Positions 36,960 to 45,328 of a stretch of 64,000 nt of DNA are shown here, in pieces. Numbering within the stretch: the first letter of the stretch is position 1; every line of letters starts with the position of its first letter. The translations under genes and the position numbers were made by a program. Origin of the DNA: Rhizobium sp. BK316 (GTDB lineage: Bacteria; Pseudomonadota; Alphaproteobacteria; Rhizobiales; Rhizobiaceae); contig NZ_JACHZR010000002.1 of NCBI RefSeq assembly GCF_014193695.1, forward strand, positions 310,001-374,000, written 5' to 3'. The notes beneath the pieces were generated by a model, which was not told the DNA's origin, made no database searches, and saw nothing but the letters and a program-made list of their open reading frames with translations.

Positions 36960-38134
36960 TTCGGCACCCAGCGGGAAAAGAGAGAGGTGGAAAGCGCGCG
37001 ACCCGGCGTCTTGCCGTCGAGGCCCGCCTCGCGGATGACGAGTTCGCCGGATTCGACCACCCCGCCGGCGCCGCGCATCGTCTCGCGCATCAACTCGTGG
37101 ATGGAATAGAAGCTCGCTCGGATCGAGTAGGCCGTCAGCACCAGCCCGAGCGCTTTCGGCGACAGGATTTCACGGCAGATATCCAGCATCAGCGGCAGAT
37201 GTTCGAACAGATGCCAGACCTCGCCGTTCGGCCCGCGGCCGAATTTCGGCGGGTCGGTGAGGATGATGTCGTACTGGCTGCCGCGGCGCTCCTCGCGCAG
37301 GATGAACTTCATCGCATCCTCGCAGATCCAGCGGATCGGCAGCTTCTCCATGCGCCCCAGCGCCTGGTTTTCGCGCGCCCAGCCGATCGCCTTCTTCGAG
37401 GCATCGACATGGGTGACCTCTGCACCGGCCGCTGCGGCAACCAGCGAGGCGACGCCCGTATAACCGAAGAGGTTCAATACCTTCAGCGGACGGCCGGCGC
37501 TCTCCACTTGGTTCTTCATCCAGCTCCAGTGAACGATCTGCTCGGGAAAGACGCCGACGTGACGGAAAGAGGTGAAGCGGCCGAAGAAATCGACACCGAG
37601 CAGATTGAGCGGCCAGGTTTCGCCAAGCGCTTCCTTCGGAAAACGCCAGCGTCCCGTGCCCTCTTCATCCGTATCTCCGGTGAAGACGGCATCGACCTTT
37701 TCCCAGACATGATCGGGCAGCGACGGCTGCCACAGCGCCTGACCTTCGGGCCGGACGATCCGGTAGGGGCCGTATTGCTCGAGCTTCTGGCCGTTGCCGC
37801 TGTCGATCAGATGGAAATCGCCCGCACCCATCGTCTCCAAGATGACAGGCACGCGCTCGGCCGGCCGGTCGCCAGTACGGACCGTCAACGGACGTTCGAT
37901 TGCGGCCGGAACCGCTGCCGGTGGACGCTGATTCCGCGCAGGGGCGGCCTTTGCCGTCGGCTTTTCCGATCTTGCCGGCCGCGCATCGGCGCGGCGTCCG
38001 CCGGAAGGGCCTGCCGCCGTCTTCGCGCCGGGCCGGCGTTCTCTTTGTTTCAACGTGGTCTTCCGCGTCTTAAATTCGATTGAGCCAGTGCAAATAGCAT
38101 CCTGTCCGACCTTGGCAAAGCGCTTTCCCATCAT
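36956..38134 (-). CDS. Class I SAM-dependent methyltransferase (RlmI/RlmK-like)
   Basis: A 23S rRNA (cytosine-C5)-type methyltransferase relative of 365-392 aa. After a basic, Arg/Lys/Pro-rich N-terminus (about 1-85), the conserved domain includes NLFGYTGVASLVAAAAGAEVTHVD (SAM motif I) and ILTDPPKFGRGPNGEVW (DPPK catalytic motif). The start is uncertain. The first ATG at 38134 gives 392 aa, but TTG at 38053 is also possible, because a TTGCCA-16 bp-TATTTG promoter-like pair lies between the two. It is the first gene of rlmI-SpoU-lspA and is divergent from coxG. Confidence 0.85.
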   Translation of the reverse strand: MMGKRFAKVGQDAICTGSIEFKTRKTTLKQRERRPGAKTAAGPSGGRRADARPARSEKPTAKAAPARNQRPPAAVPAAIERPLTVRTGDRPAERVPVILETMGAGDFHLIDSGNGQKLEQYGPYRIVRPEGQALWQPSLPDHVWEKVDAVFTGDTDEEGTGRWRFPKEALGETWPLNLLGVDFFGRFTSFRHVGVFPEQIVHWSWMKNQVESAGRPLKVLNLFGYTGVASLVAAAAGAEVTHVDASKKAIGWARENQALGRMEKLPIRWICEDAMKFILREERRGSQYDIILTDPPKFGRGPNGEVWHLFEHLPLMLDICREILSPKALGLVLTAYSIRASFYSIHELMRETMRGAGGVVESGELVIREAGLDGKTPGRALSTSLFSRWVPK

Positions 38135-38168
38135 GATATGGTCCAGCTATGGAAATGGGGAATTGCTG

Positions 38169-38621
38169 ATGGACCTGATCGGGGAGGAACGCATCGCCGC
38201 GTCGCGGGATGTCGTGTGGGCGGCCATGAACGATCCCGATATCATCAGGCAATGCATCCCCGGCTGCCAGAGTGTGGAAAAACTGTCGCCGACGCAATTC
38301 CTGGCAACTGTCAAAGTCGGCTTCGGCCTGTTTTCAGTGACCTTCAACGGCGAGATCAGACTGTCGAATGTCGACGCGCCGCGCAGTTACACCATCGCCG
38401 CGGAAGGGCGGGGCGGCATTGCCGGCTTCGCCAAAGGAGAGGCCGATGTTACCTTGGTCGATGAGGGGCTGCATACTCTTCTGCGCTATGAAGCCGACGG
38501 CGATACCGGAGGCCGAATTGCTGAGATCGGCAGCCGGTTGATCCGTGCCACGCTGGAAAAGCTCGCTCGTCGCTTCTGGGGAAATTTCAATGCTGCCGTT
38601 GTCGAAAAGGCTGCAGGCTAG
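38169..38621 (+). CDS. CoxG-family carbon monoxide dehydrogenase subunit G-like protein (SRPBCC)
   Basis: A 150-aa SRPBCC-fold protein of the CoxG family. The pattern includes MDLIGEERIAASRDVVWAAMNDPDIIRQCIPGCQ and the tail LARRFWGNFNAAV. CoxG recruits CO dehydrogenase to the membrane, but no cox genes are visible here, so a general ligand-binding role is more likely. The ATG at 38169 starts MDLIGEE; longer frames are non-conserved. The stop TAG at 38619 is the first base triplet of a RIME-like repeat, which suggests insertion right at the gene end. Confidence 0.88.
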   Translation: MDLIGEERIAASRDVVWAAMNDPDIIRQCIPGCQSVEKLSPTQFLATVKVGFGLFSVTFNGEIRLSNVDAPRSYTIAAEGRGGIAGFAKGEADVTLVDEGLHTLLRYEADGDTGGRIAEIGSRLIRATLEKLARRFWGNFNAAVVEKAAG

Positions 38622-38719
38622 AGCGCCGTGCGTCCATTCGGACGCACAAAGGACGCTCTACCTCTTTGAATCTACGCATCAGGCTTTCCGAAAATCGATT
38701 CCGATTTTCGGGCCGATGC
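38619..38719. repeat. RIME-like two-hairpin palindromic repeat
   Basis: About 100 bp with two stem-loops. The first has outer arms TAGAGCG (38619) and CGCTCTA (ending 38660) around the inner stem GTGCGTCC/GGACGCAC. The second has outer arms GCATC (38676-38680) and GATGC (38715-38719) around the inner stem CCGAAAATCG/CGATTTTCGG. This matches the Rhizobium-specific intergenic mosaic element design. It overlaps the coxG stop and lies in the gap before a GNAT gene. A degenerate copy of the second module is at 58372-58413. Confidence 0.85.
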
Positions 38720-38768
38720 TGTAGCTCGAAGACTTGGCATCCCTGATAATCCCTTTTACGCAAGACCG

Positions 38769-39212
38769 ATGAGCTGGAAAATCCGACCAAACCGCCCCGA
38801 AGATGTGATGCAGCTTGCTGACATCTACCTGTCCGTCCGGCGCCAGACCTTTACCTGGGTCGATCCCGGCAATTTTTATCAGGAAGATTTTGCCGCCCAT
38901 ACGAATGGCGAGATCGTTTCCGTCTGCGAGGGAGAAGATGGGAGAATAGCCGGTTTCATCTCGATCTGGGCGGCGGATGATTTCATCCACATGCTCTACA
39001 TTCTGCCCGAGTTTCAGGGCAAAGGCGCGGGAACCGCCTTGCTGCAATCGCTTCCCGCCTGGCCAAAGCACCCGTATCGGCTGAAATGCCTCGTCAATAA
39101 CCGCCACGCCAAGGCCTTCTATCTGGCACATGGCTTTCAGGTCACCGGCAGGGGCGCCTCGACCGAAGGCGATTATGAAGAGCTGAGTTTCGTTCCGTCG
39201 TCAGGGGAATAG
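38769..39212 (+). CDS. GNAT family N-acetyltransferase
   Basis: A 147-aa GNAT acetyltransferase of unknown substrate. It starts MSWKIRPNRPEDVMQLADIY and contains the acetyl-CoA segment LYILPEFQGKGAGTALLQSL (Q/R-x2-G-x-G/A) and FYLAHGFQVTGRG. It follows coxG, but a RIME-like repeat lies between, so it may have its own start site. It is convergent with the lapA-like gene across only a few bases. Confidence 0.88.
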   Translation: MSWKIRPNRPEDVMQLADIYLSVRRQTFTWVDPGNFYQEDFAAHTNGEIVSVCEGEDGRIAGFISIWAADDFIHMLYILPEFQGKGAGTALLQSLPAWPKHPYRLKCLVNNRHAKAFYLAHGFQVTGRGASTEGDYEELSFVPSSGE

Positions 39213-39218
39213 AAGCAA

Positions 39219-39551
39219 TCACCGCGAGGGCAACTGCCCGGCGATCTGTTCCGCACGCGTCTTGTGGCGGTCTGCTTCGCCTTGCCAGCGGATCGCTTCC
39301 CTGGCTTCGAGGCGGGCGCGCTTGCGGTGTTTGCTCTGGTTGAACCAGGTCGCGGCCGAGCCCACCAGCATGCCGAGGATGAAGGCAATCAGCAGGAAAA
39401 CGAAGAAGGGCGCGGCGAGGGAAAGAACCTGATCTTCCGGCCGGAACGGATTGAAGGCGAGCGTCACACTCTGCCGGTTGGCAACGCAGAAGATGATCAG
39501 GATGACGCCAAGCGGCAGTAAAATCAAAAGGTTGACAATCTTCTTGGTCAT
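39219..39551 (-). CDS. LapA-domain (DUF1049) membrane protein
   Basis: A 110-aa inner-membrane protein with two hydrophobic helices (about residues 7-24 and 46-68). A basic cytosolic tail (NQSKHRKRARLEAREAIRWQ) follows. It belongs to the LapA/DUF1049 family, whose E. coli member helps assemble LapB and LPS-biosynthesis regulation. The usual lapB gene is not adjacent, and the IHF beta gene is upstream (100 bp gap), an order common in alphaproteobacteria. Confidence 0.88.
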   Translation of the reverse strand: MTKKIVNLLILLPLGVILIIFCVANRQSVTLAFNPFRPEDQVLSLAAPFFVFLLIAFILGMLVGSAATWFNQSKHRKRARLEAREAIRWQGEADRHKTRAEQIAGQLPSR

Positions 39552-39651
39552 GTCGTTCTCCGCGCCGGTTTGGCGAAGGCAAGCTTCATGGGCGCCAGAA
39601 TAGACGTGCGGCGACGAAGTTCAAGTGCGGCTTGATGCCCGTCTCCGAGGA

Positions 39652-39951
39652 TCAATCCTCTTCGTCGGCCTGGCCAGGGTTCAGGCGCTCGCGCAGTTCC
39701 TTGCCGGTCTTGAAGAAGGGAACCCACTTCTCCTCGACGAAGACAGTATCGCCGGTGCGCGGGTTACGGCCGGAGCGGGAAGGGCGGTTCTTGACCGAAA
39801 ACGCGCCGAAGCCGCGCAGTTCGACGCGGTTGCCGGCAGCAAGCGCATCAGTGATCTCGTCGAGGACCGCATTGACGATATTTTCCACATCACGATGGTA
39901 GAGGTGCGGATTGCGTGCCGCAACAATCTGCACCAATTCGGACTTGATCAC
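39652..39951 (-). CDS. ihfB: Integration host factor beta subunit
   Basis: DNA-bending HU/IHF-family protein of 99 aa, forming a heterodimer with IhfA. It has [22 protein letters not shown] at the N-terminus and the arm sequence [25 protein letters not shown], including the Pro that intercalates DNA. Length and pattern fit IHF beta better than HU. IHF is a usual partner of sigma-54 promoters, so its proximity to rpoN (3.5 kb away) is functionally apt. Confidence 0.95.
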   Translation of the reverse strand: MIKSELVQIVAARNPHLYHRDVENIVNAVLDEITDALAAGNRVELRGFGAFSVKNRPSRSGRNPRTGDTVFVEEKWVPFFKTGKELRERLNPGQADEED

Positions 39952-39981
39952 GGTCGCCCCCTTAAATTATTGATTTCTTAT

Positions 39982-40932
39982 TCAATCCTGGCCAACCTGC
40001 CAAACTGAAAGCAGCCCGTCAAGGAGCAACTTTGGGGGCAGGATGCCGTTGAGATCCTGGCCTTTGACAAGATCACCATAACCAAGGATCGTAATCAACC
40101 GCGAAACAGCCCCTGCGAGCAGGAAGGGCGTGCTGCTCTTCTTGTCCCAGTCAACGACCGGCAGTTTGTCGCTGACGTTCCGGGAGGTCAGATAGGCGCG
40201 GATTTCGGGCTCCCCACCGACCGCATCGATGAGTTTCACCTTCAGCGCCTGCCGGCCCGTATAGATCGTGCCGTCTGCAAGCTTCAGCACTTCCTCGTGC
40301 GGCAATTTGCGCCTGTTGGCAACGAGATTGACGAACCAGTCGTAGCTGTCGAGAACCATGTTGCGGATCATGGTCTTGGCTTCCTCGCTGGTGTCGTGGA
40401 ACGGCGAGGGCTCGGCCTTGAGCGGGGAGGATTTGATCTCCTGCAGCGAGACGCCGAGCTTGTCGAGCAGCGGTCGAACCTGCGGATACTGGAAAATGAC
40501 GCCGATCGAGCCGGTGATCGAGCTTTCGCCGGCAATGATCGTATCGCCAGCCGTCGCGATCATGTACCCCGCAGAGGCTGCAAGCGTCCTGACGTCGGAG
40601 ACGACGGGCTTTTTCTCCGCAATCGCCCGGATCGCCTTGAATATCTTCTCACCGCCATAGGTCGTTCCGCCGGGCGAAGAGATCGAGATCACGACTGCTT
40701 TGGCCTGATCGTTGTCCTTGATCTTTTCCAGCCGCTCGAGCAGCTCGTCGTCATCGGTGATCAGGCCGGAGATTGTCACATGGGCGATATGGGGCCGCGC
40801 GGTGCTGCTTTCGCCGAAGGCAAAACTGTAAAGCGCAAAGCCGAGCGCAACGAGCAGCACGACCGCGACAAGGCGCCAGAAGCCAAGCCTGCGGCGCAGC
40901 AGCCGGCGGTCTGCGATGATCGAGCTGTCCAT
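39982..40932 (-). CDS. sppA: Signal peptide peptidase SppA-type serine protease (S49)
   Basis: A 316-aa membrane protease of family S49 that degrades cleaved signal peptides. One N-terminal helix (about residues 18-37) anchors it. The catalytic core has VVISISSPGGTTYGGEKIF and the Ser in LAASAGYMIATAGD, followed by ESSITGSIGVIFQYP with the Lys-type partner further on. It is the short single-domain form. The ATG at 40932 (MDSSIIA) follows GGAGGTT; a 42-codon longer frame is unsupported. It is divergent from lptC. Confidence 0.93.
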   Translation of the reverse strand: MDSSIIADRRLLRRRLGFWRLVAVVLLVALGFALYSFAFGESSTARPHIAHVTISGLITDDDELLERLEKIKDNDQAKAVVISISSPGGTTYGGEKIFKAIRAIAEKKPVVSDVRTLAASAGYMIATAGDTIIAGESSITGSIGVIFQYPQVRPLLDKLGVSLQEIKSSPLKAEPSPFHDTSEEAKTMIRNMVLDSYDWFVNLVANRRKLPHEEVLKLADGTIYTGRQALKVKLIDAVGGEPEIRAYLTSRNVSDKLPVVDWDKKSSTPFLLAGAVSRLITILGYGDLVKGQDLNGILPPKLLLDGLLSVWQVGQD

Positions 40933-41058
40933 TCCAACCTCCAGAGACGAAACCCAACGGCGGTATTCCGCTGGGGAGATAAGGCGCAAGCTTCCCCGGG
41001 AAAATGCCTGGAAACCTGCTATTTTCGGTTTAGTTGCTTGTTGCAGAAAAAAATCCAT

Positions 41059-41072
41059 ATTGGCAAGCCAAT
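41059..41072. repeat. Perfect inverted repeat in the sppA-lptC intergenic region
   Basis: ATTGGC-AA-GCCAAT is a perfect 14-bp palindrome, 80 bp before lptC. A further half-site ATTGGC lies at about 41095-41100. It is a candidate operator or cis element; no regulator is known to me. Confidence 0.4.
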
Positions 41073-41151
41073 GTAATAATGCGAAACGAACTGTGATTGG
41101 CGCCCGGCATTGCTATATAAGCGGCACGATCATCACAAACGGACCAGGCAT

Positions 41152-41817
41152 ATGCTCGATACCCTCAGGAACAACGGGAAGCCCGCATACGCAGGGCCAA
41201 AGGACAGCGCCTATGGCCTTGCCCGGTTCCATTCCGCGCGTGTCCGCCGCCTCAAGTTTTTGCTGCCCGTCGCAGCCCTCATCATTTCCCTCATCTTCGT
41301 CGCCGTCTCGGTGATCCGCACTTACCTGCCGGAAACCATCAAGATCGAGGGTGCCAAGATCGAGAATGGCAAGGTCGTGATGGAAAAGCCGGCCATTGCC
41401 GGCCGCAACTCCGATGGCATTAATTATTCGATGCTCGCCGAACGCGCGCTGCAGGATATCCGCAATCCAGACCTCATCACGCTGGAGACGATCAAGGCTG
41501 CGGTGCCGATGAATGACGGCCTGATGGCCCGTGTCACGGCGACGACTGCGGATTTCAACCGCGCCACCGACAACCTGCACATGACGGCGCCGTTCACGCT
41601 CGTTTTGAGCAGCGGTCTCGTTGCGAATTTCCAATCCGCACACCTTGATATCAAGGGCGGAAACATGTCGACGGACGAACCCGTCAGAATTACCAAGGAC
41701 AATGCTTCGATTGTTGCGCGGTCGATGAATATAACCGATAAGGGGCGCGTGATCACATTCGAGGGGAATGTTCGCATGAATGTTGAATCATCCACCATCC
41801 ACAAACAGGGCACCTAA
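41152..41817 (+). CDS. lptC: LPS export ABC transporter periplasmic protein LptC
   Basis: A 221-aa bitopic protein that bridges LptB2FG and LptA. A single N-terminal helix (about residues 38-60) precedes a periplasmic beta-jellyroll with the family pattern (IKIEGAKIENGKVVMEKPAIAG, HLDIKGGNMSTDEPVRI). It is longer than E. coli LptC (191 aa), typical of alphaproteobacteria. A TATATAA box at about 41114 may be the -10. lptA follows 13 bp downstream. Confidence 0.9.
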   Translation: MLDTLRNNGKPAYAGPKDSAYGLARFHSARVRRLKFLLPVAALIISLIFVAVSVIRTYLPETIKIEGAKIENGKVVMEKPAIAGRNSDGINYSMLAERALQDIRNPDLITLETIKAAVPMNDGLMARVTATTADFNRATDNLHMTAPFTLVLSSGLVANFQSAHLDIKGGNMSTDEPVRITKDNASIVARSMNITDKGRVITFEGNVRMNVESSTIHKQGT

Positions 41818-41830
41818 AGAGCCGGGTCAA

Positions 41831-42481
41831 ATGACAAAAGATTGTCGCATTTCAACTCGTAAGACTGGCGTAGCTTTCATCACCGGCGCACTTGCCTTCG
41901 TCCTTTCGGTCGCGGGGGCGGCCGCTCAGTCGACGACGATGCCTGGGATGAAACTTTCCAGCGACCAGCCGATCCAGATTGAAAGCAACAAGCTGGAAAT
42001 CCATGATCAGGAACACACGGCGCTCTTCACCGGCGACGTCAAGGTCGTTCAGGGGACGACGACCCTGCAGGCCGGCAAGATGACGGTCTACTACAAGGAC
42101 AAGTCGAAGCAGCCGGCGGCGGGTGATGCTGCCACCACGCCGGCACTTGCTGCGGAGACGGCTCCGGCCGCGGCGGGACAATCGAACTCGCTTGCCTCTG
42201 GTAGTGCCGATATCGACAAGATCCTGGTGACCGATAAGGTTTACCTGACCTCGGGCACGCAGACGGCAACCGCCGATGACGGCAATTTCGATATGACCTC
42301 GCAGGTCTTCATCCTTACGGGTAAGAAAGTCGTTCTGACCGATGGCCCGAACGTCTTTACCGGCTGCCAGCTCACCGTTCACATGGCGACCGGTCAGGCG
42401 GAGCTTGAAAGCTGCGGTGGTCGCGTTCAGATTCAGCTCGATCCAAAATCGCAGCCGAGTCAGCAGCCAAAGCAGAATTGA
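41831..42481 (+). CDS. lptA: LPS transport periplasmic protein LptA
   Basis: A 216-aa secreted OstA/LptA protein that carries LPS through the periplasm. The signal peptide covers about residues 1-34 (GVAFITGALAFVLSVAGAAAQ). The LptA beta-jellyroll has SDQPIQIESNKLEIHDQEHTAL and DDGNFDMTSQVFILTGKKVV. An Ala/Thr-rich insert of about 30 residues (KQPAAGDAATTPALAAETAP) is unusual and probably forms a flexible loop. The ATG at 41831 lies 13 bp after lptC. Confidence 0.92.
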   Translation: MTKDCRISTRKTGVAFITGALAFVLSVAGAAAQSTTMPGMKLSSDQPIQIESNKLEIHDQEHTALFTGDVKVVQGTTTLQAGKMTVYYKDKSKQPAAGDAATTPALAAETAPAAAGQSNSLASGSADIDKILVTDKVYLTSGTQTATADDGNFDMTSQVFILTGKKVVLTDGPNVFTGCQLTVHMATGQAELESCGGRVQIQLDPKSQPSQQPKQN

Positions 42482-42497
42482 GAAGTCGGCCTTTCAC

Positions 42498-43301
42498 GTG
42501 AAGTTATTCTCGTTATCCACCAAGTCCGGTAGCGCCGCGTCGGAAGCCGCGGCCGCTCCTGTCGATAAGGCCCGTTATCAGGGCACGCTGATCGCGCGCG
42601 GTCTGACCAAGACCTACGCGACGAGGCGCGTCGTCAATGGCGTTTCACTCGTCGTGCGACGTGGTGAGGCGGTCGGTCTCTTGGGGCCGAACGGCGCCGG
42701 CAAGACGACCTGTTTCTACATGATCACCGGCCTCGTGCCGGTCGATGAGGGAACGATCGAAATCGACGGCAACGATGTGACGACGATGCCGATGTATCGC
42801 CGCTCACGCCTCGGCGTCGGCTACCTGCCGCAGGAAGCCTCGATCTTCCGTGGGCTCACAGTGGAGGAGAATATCCGCGCCGTCCTCGAGGTCCATGAAA
42901 AGGACAAGGCGGCGCGCGAGCGCAAGCTCGACGAATTGCTTGAGGAGTTTCACATCGCCAAGCTCCGCAAGAGTGCGGCCGTGGCTCTCTCGGGCGGTGA
43001 GCGCCGACGCCTGGAAATTGCTCGTGCGCTTGCGACCGACCCGACTTTCATGCTGCTCGACGAACCCTTTGCCGGTGTCGACCCGATCTCGGTTGCCGAT
43101 ATTCAGAACCTCGTGCATCATTTGACGGCACGCGGTATCGGTGTTTTGATCACCGACCACAATGTGCGTGAGACGCTGGGACTGATCGACCGGGCCTATA
43201 TCATTCATGCCGGCGAAGTGCTGACGCATGGGCGTGCGAACGACATCGTCAACAATCCGGAAGTGCGGCGGCTTTATCTGGGCGACAATTTCAGTCTCTG
43301 A
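42498..43301 (+). CDS. lptB: LPS export ABC transporter ATP-binding protein LptB
   Basis: Cytosolic ATPase of the LptBFG extractor. The 267-aa protein has Walker A GPNGAGKTT, Q-loop YLPQEASIFRGLTVEEN, signature ALSGGERRRLEIARAL, Walker B FMLLDEPFAGVDP and the H-switch ITDHNVRETL. It carries about 25 extra N-terminal residues. I chose a GTG start at 42498, 16 bp after lptA; ATGs further upstream lie inside lptA. The lptCAB order leads directly into rpoN, a long-conserved proteobacterial arrangement. Confidence 0.93.
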   Translation: MKLFSLSTKSGSAASEAAAAPVDKARYQGTLIARGLTKTYATRRVVNGVSLVVRRGEAVGLLGPNGAGKTTCFYMITGLVPVDEGTIEIDGNDVTTMPMYRRSRLGVGYLPQEASIFRGLTVEENIRAVLEVHEKDKAARERKLDELLEEFHIAKLRKSAAVALSGGERRRLEIARALATDPTFMLLDEPFAGVDPISVADIQNLVHHLTARGIGVLITDHNVRETLGLIDRAYIIHAGEVLTHGRANDIVNNPEVRRLYLGDNFSL

Positions 43302-43347
43302 ACCAATCCGGGGCGACAGAAAATTACGGCTGCGGTATAGGTTCCGC

Positions 43348-43376
43348 TTGACCAAATAGGATAAAAAGGCAATTTT
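43348..43376 (+). promoter_or_regulatory. Predicted rpoN promoter
   Basis: TTGACC (43348-43353) and AATTTT (43371-43376) are 17 bp apart, about 80 bp before the rpoN ATG. It would let rpoN be expressed independently of lptCAB. Confidence 0.45.
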
Positions 43377-43457
43377 TGGGCCAACTTGGATTTCCGTGGC
43401 CTGAAAACTTGATCGGGCGCGGTTTCCTGGAGGAGTCGAGGGAGTTTCGCGTCCGCC

Positions 43458-45005
43458 ATGGCCCTGTCTGCCAATCTTTTTCTGCGACAGAACCAGTCCC
43501 TGGTGATGACACCGCAACTGATGCAGTCCATCCAGTTGCTGCAGATGACGCATGTCGAACTCACGCAATTTATCGCCCAGGAAGTGGAGAAGAATCCGCT
43601 CCTTGAATTCCCGTCGGGCGAAGGTGAGTCCGGCGAACGTGGCGAAGCTGCCGACGAACCCCACCCCCCGCAATCGGAGGATGCGGGCGACGGCGATTAT
43701 GAAGGCCGCGACGAAACGCTTTCCGCCGACTGGTACGACAATGGCAGCCCGAGCCGGCTGAGCGATGAGCTGGACGCCAATTACACCAATGTCTTCCCGG
43801 ATGACGGGGCGCCGCAGCGGCTTGATGCCCCGGAACTCGTCAGCCAGTGGAAGTCGATGCCAGGCAGCGCCGAAGGTGCTGACAATTACGATCTTGATGA
43901 TTTTGTCGCCGGCCAAGTGTCCCTGCGCGATCATCTTGCCCAGCAGATACCCTTTGTGTTGCCCGATATGGCTGATCGCCTCGTCGCCCAGAATTTGGTC
44001 GATCAGCTTGACGATGCGGGCTATCTGCAGGCAGATGTCGCCGAAGCCGGCGAGCGTCTCGGTACTGATGCAGAAGATATCGAGCGTGTGCTCTCGGCAC
44101 TGCAGACGCTCGATCCGCCAGGCGTCTTTGCCCGCAATCTCGCCGAATGCCTGGCGATTCAGCTCCGCCAGAAGGATCGTTACGATCCCGCCATGCAGGC
44201 GCTGGTCGAAAATCTCGAATTGCTGGCACGGCGTGACTTCGCCACGCTGAAGCGCCTCTGTGGCGTCGATGAGGAAGACCTGCTCGACATGCTCGCAGAA
44301 ATCCGCCAGCTCAATCCGAAGCCCGGCGGCGGTTTCGAGGCCGGCGTTTCAGAGGCGATCATGCCCGATGTTGTGGTCCGCCCCTCCTCGGATGGTGGCT
44401 GGCTGGTCGAGCTCAATCCGGATACGCTGCCACGGGTCCTCGTCAACCAGTCCTATTTTTCGCACGTAGCGAAGAACGGCGAGGATCATGCCTTCCTCTC
44501 CGAATGCCTGCAGAGCGCCAACTGGCTGACGCGCAGCCTCGACCAGCGCGCCAAGACCATCATGAAGGTGGCGAGCGAGATCGTGCGCCAGCAGGATGCC
44601 TTCCTGTTGCACGGCGTCGATCATCTGCGGCCGCTGAACCTGAAGACAGTGGCCGAGGCGATCAAGATGCATGAATCGACGGTCAGCCGCGTCACCTCGA
44701 ATAAGTACATGCTGACGCCGCGCGGGCTCTTCGAGCTCAAATATTTCTTCACGGTTTCGATCAGCGCCGTCGAGGGCGGTGACAGCCATTCGGCTGAAGC
44801 AGTCCGCCACAAGATTCGCACGCTGATCCTGCAGGAAAACCCCGATGCGGTGCTTTCCGACGACGACATCGTCGATATGCTCAAGAAGGGTGGGATCGAT
44901 CTTGCCCGCCGTACGGTCGCCAAATACCGCGAGGCGATGAACATCGCCTCTTCTGTCCAACGCCGTAGGGAAAAGCGAGCGCTGGCCAAGGTCGCTGGTT
45001 TCTGA
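43458..45005 (+). CDS. rpoN: RNA polymerase sigma-54 factor
   Basis: Alternative sigma factor for nitrogen assimilation, fixation and transport genes. The 515-aa protein has the Gln/Leu-rich region I (RQNQSLVMTPQLMQSIQLLQM), an acidic region II (about 50-130), the core-binding and HTH parts, and the RpoN box ARRTVAKYRE at 482-491 near the C-terminus. The activator-interacting N-terminus is intact. Downstream hpf and ptsN are its usual partners. The acidic linker is longer than in E. coli (477 aa). Confidence 0.98.
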   Translation: MALSANLFLRQNQSLVMTPQLMQSIQLLQMTHVELTQFIAQEVEKNPLLEFPSGEGESGERGEAADEPHPPQSEDAGDGDYEGRDETLSADWYDNGSPSRLSDELDANYTNVFPDDGAPQRLDAPELVSQWKSMPGSAEGADNYDLDDFVAGQVSLRDHLAQQIPFVLPDMADRLVAQNLVDQLDDAGYLQADVAEAGERLGTDAEDIERVLSALQTLDPPGVFARNLAECLAIQLRQKDRYDPAMQALVENLELLARRDFATLKRLCGVDEEDLLDMLAEIRQLNPKPGGGFEAGVSEAIMPDVVVRPSSDGGWLVELNPDTLPRVLVNQSYFSHVAKNGEDHAFLSECLQSANWLTRSLDQRAKTIMKVASEIVRQQDAFLLHGVDHLRPLNLKTVAEAIKMHESTVSRVTSNKYMLTPRGLFELKYFFTVSISAVEGGDSHSAEAVRHKIRTLILQENPDAVLSDDDIVDMLKKGGIDLARRTVAKYREAMNIASSVQRRREKRALAKVAGF

Positions 45006-45328
45006 TTTGCAATGCTTGGGCGAGTCATTGATCGCCGCCTGGAGCCGCTGATGGCGGAGGCGTCCCCATTTTATGGGATTTTCACTGCACGTTTTCCGCG
45101 TATACTAGACATCGCTTTGGTGGGCTATTGACTTTCCGGGAGGCCGTCGCTAGAAGCCCGCCGCAATCGGAGCAGCGAAGGGCATCCGGGCATTATCCCC
45201 ATCATCCTCAAGGCACCAGGGACACGCAGACTTGAGCTCATCTTGCTTGAGATTGCGCGAAGTGCTTGGATGAGGTTGAGGCTTGGCGTAAACTGATACT
45301 CGCAAACGACCATAAGAAGGGAAACTCC
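45006..45328 (+). other. rpoN-hpf intergenic region (323 bp)
   Basis: No gene is seen here. A CCCAT-TTT-ATGGG hairpin with following T-rich sequence is at about 45065-45083 and could weakly terminate rpoN. Two promoter-like pairs follow: TTGACT (45128-45133)-17 bp-TAGAAG (45151-45156), and TTGGAT-17 bp-TAAACT ending about 30 bp before hpf. A TATACT box at about 45102 has no good -35. hpf is therefore probably transcribed separately from rpoN. Confidence 0.5.

Noticed and set aside
43390-43420. Sigma-54-like element TGGCC...TTGAT before rpoN
   Set aside because: The GG/GC spacing is off by one and the -12 GC is missing.
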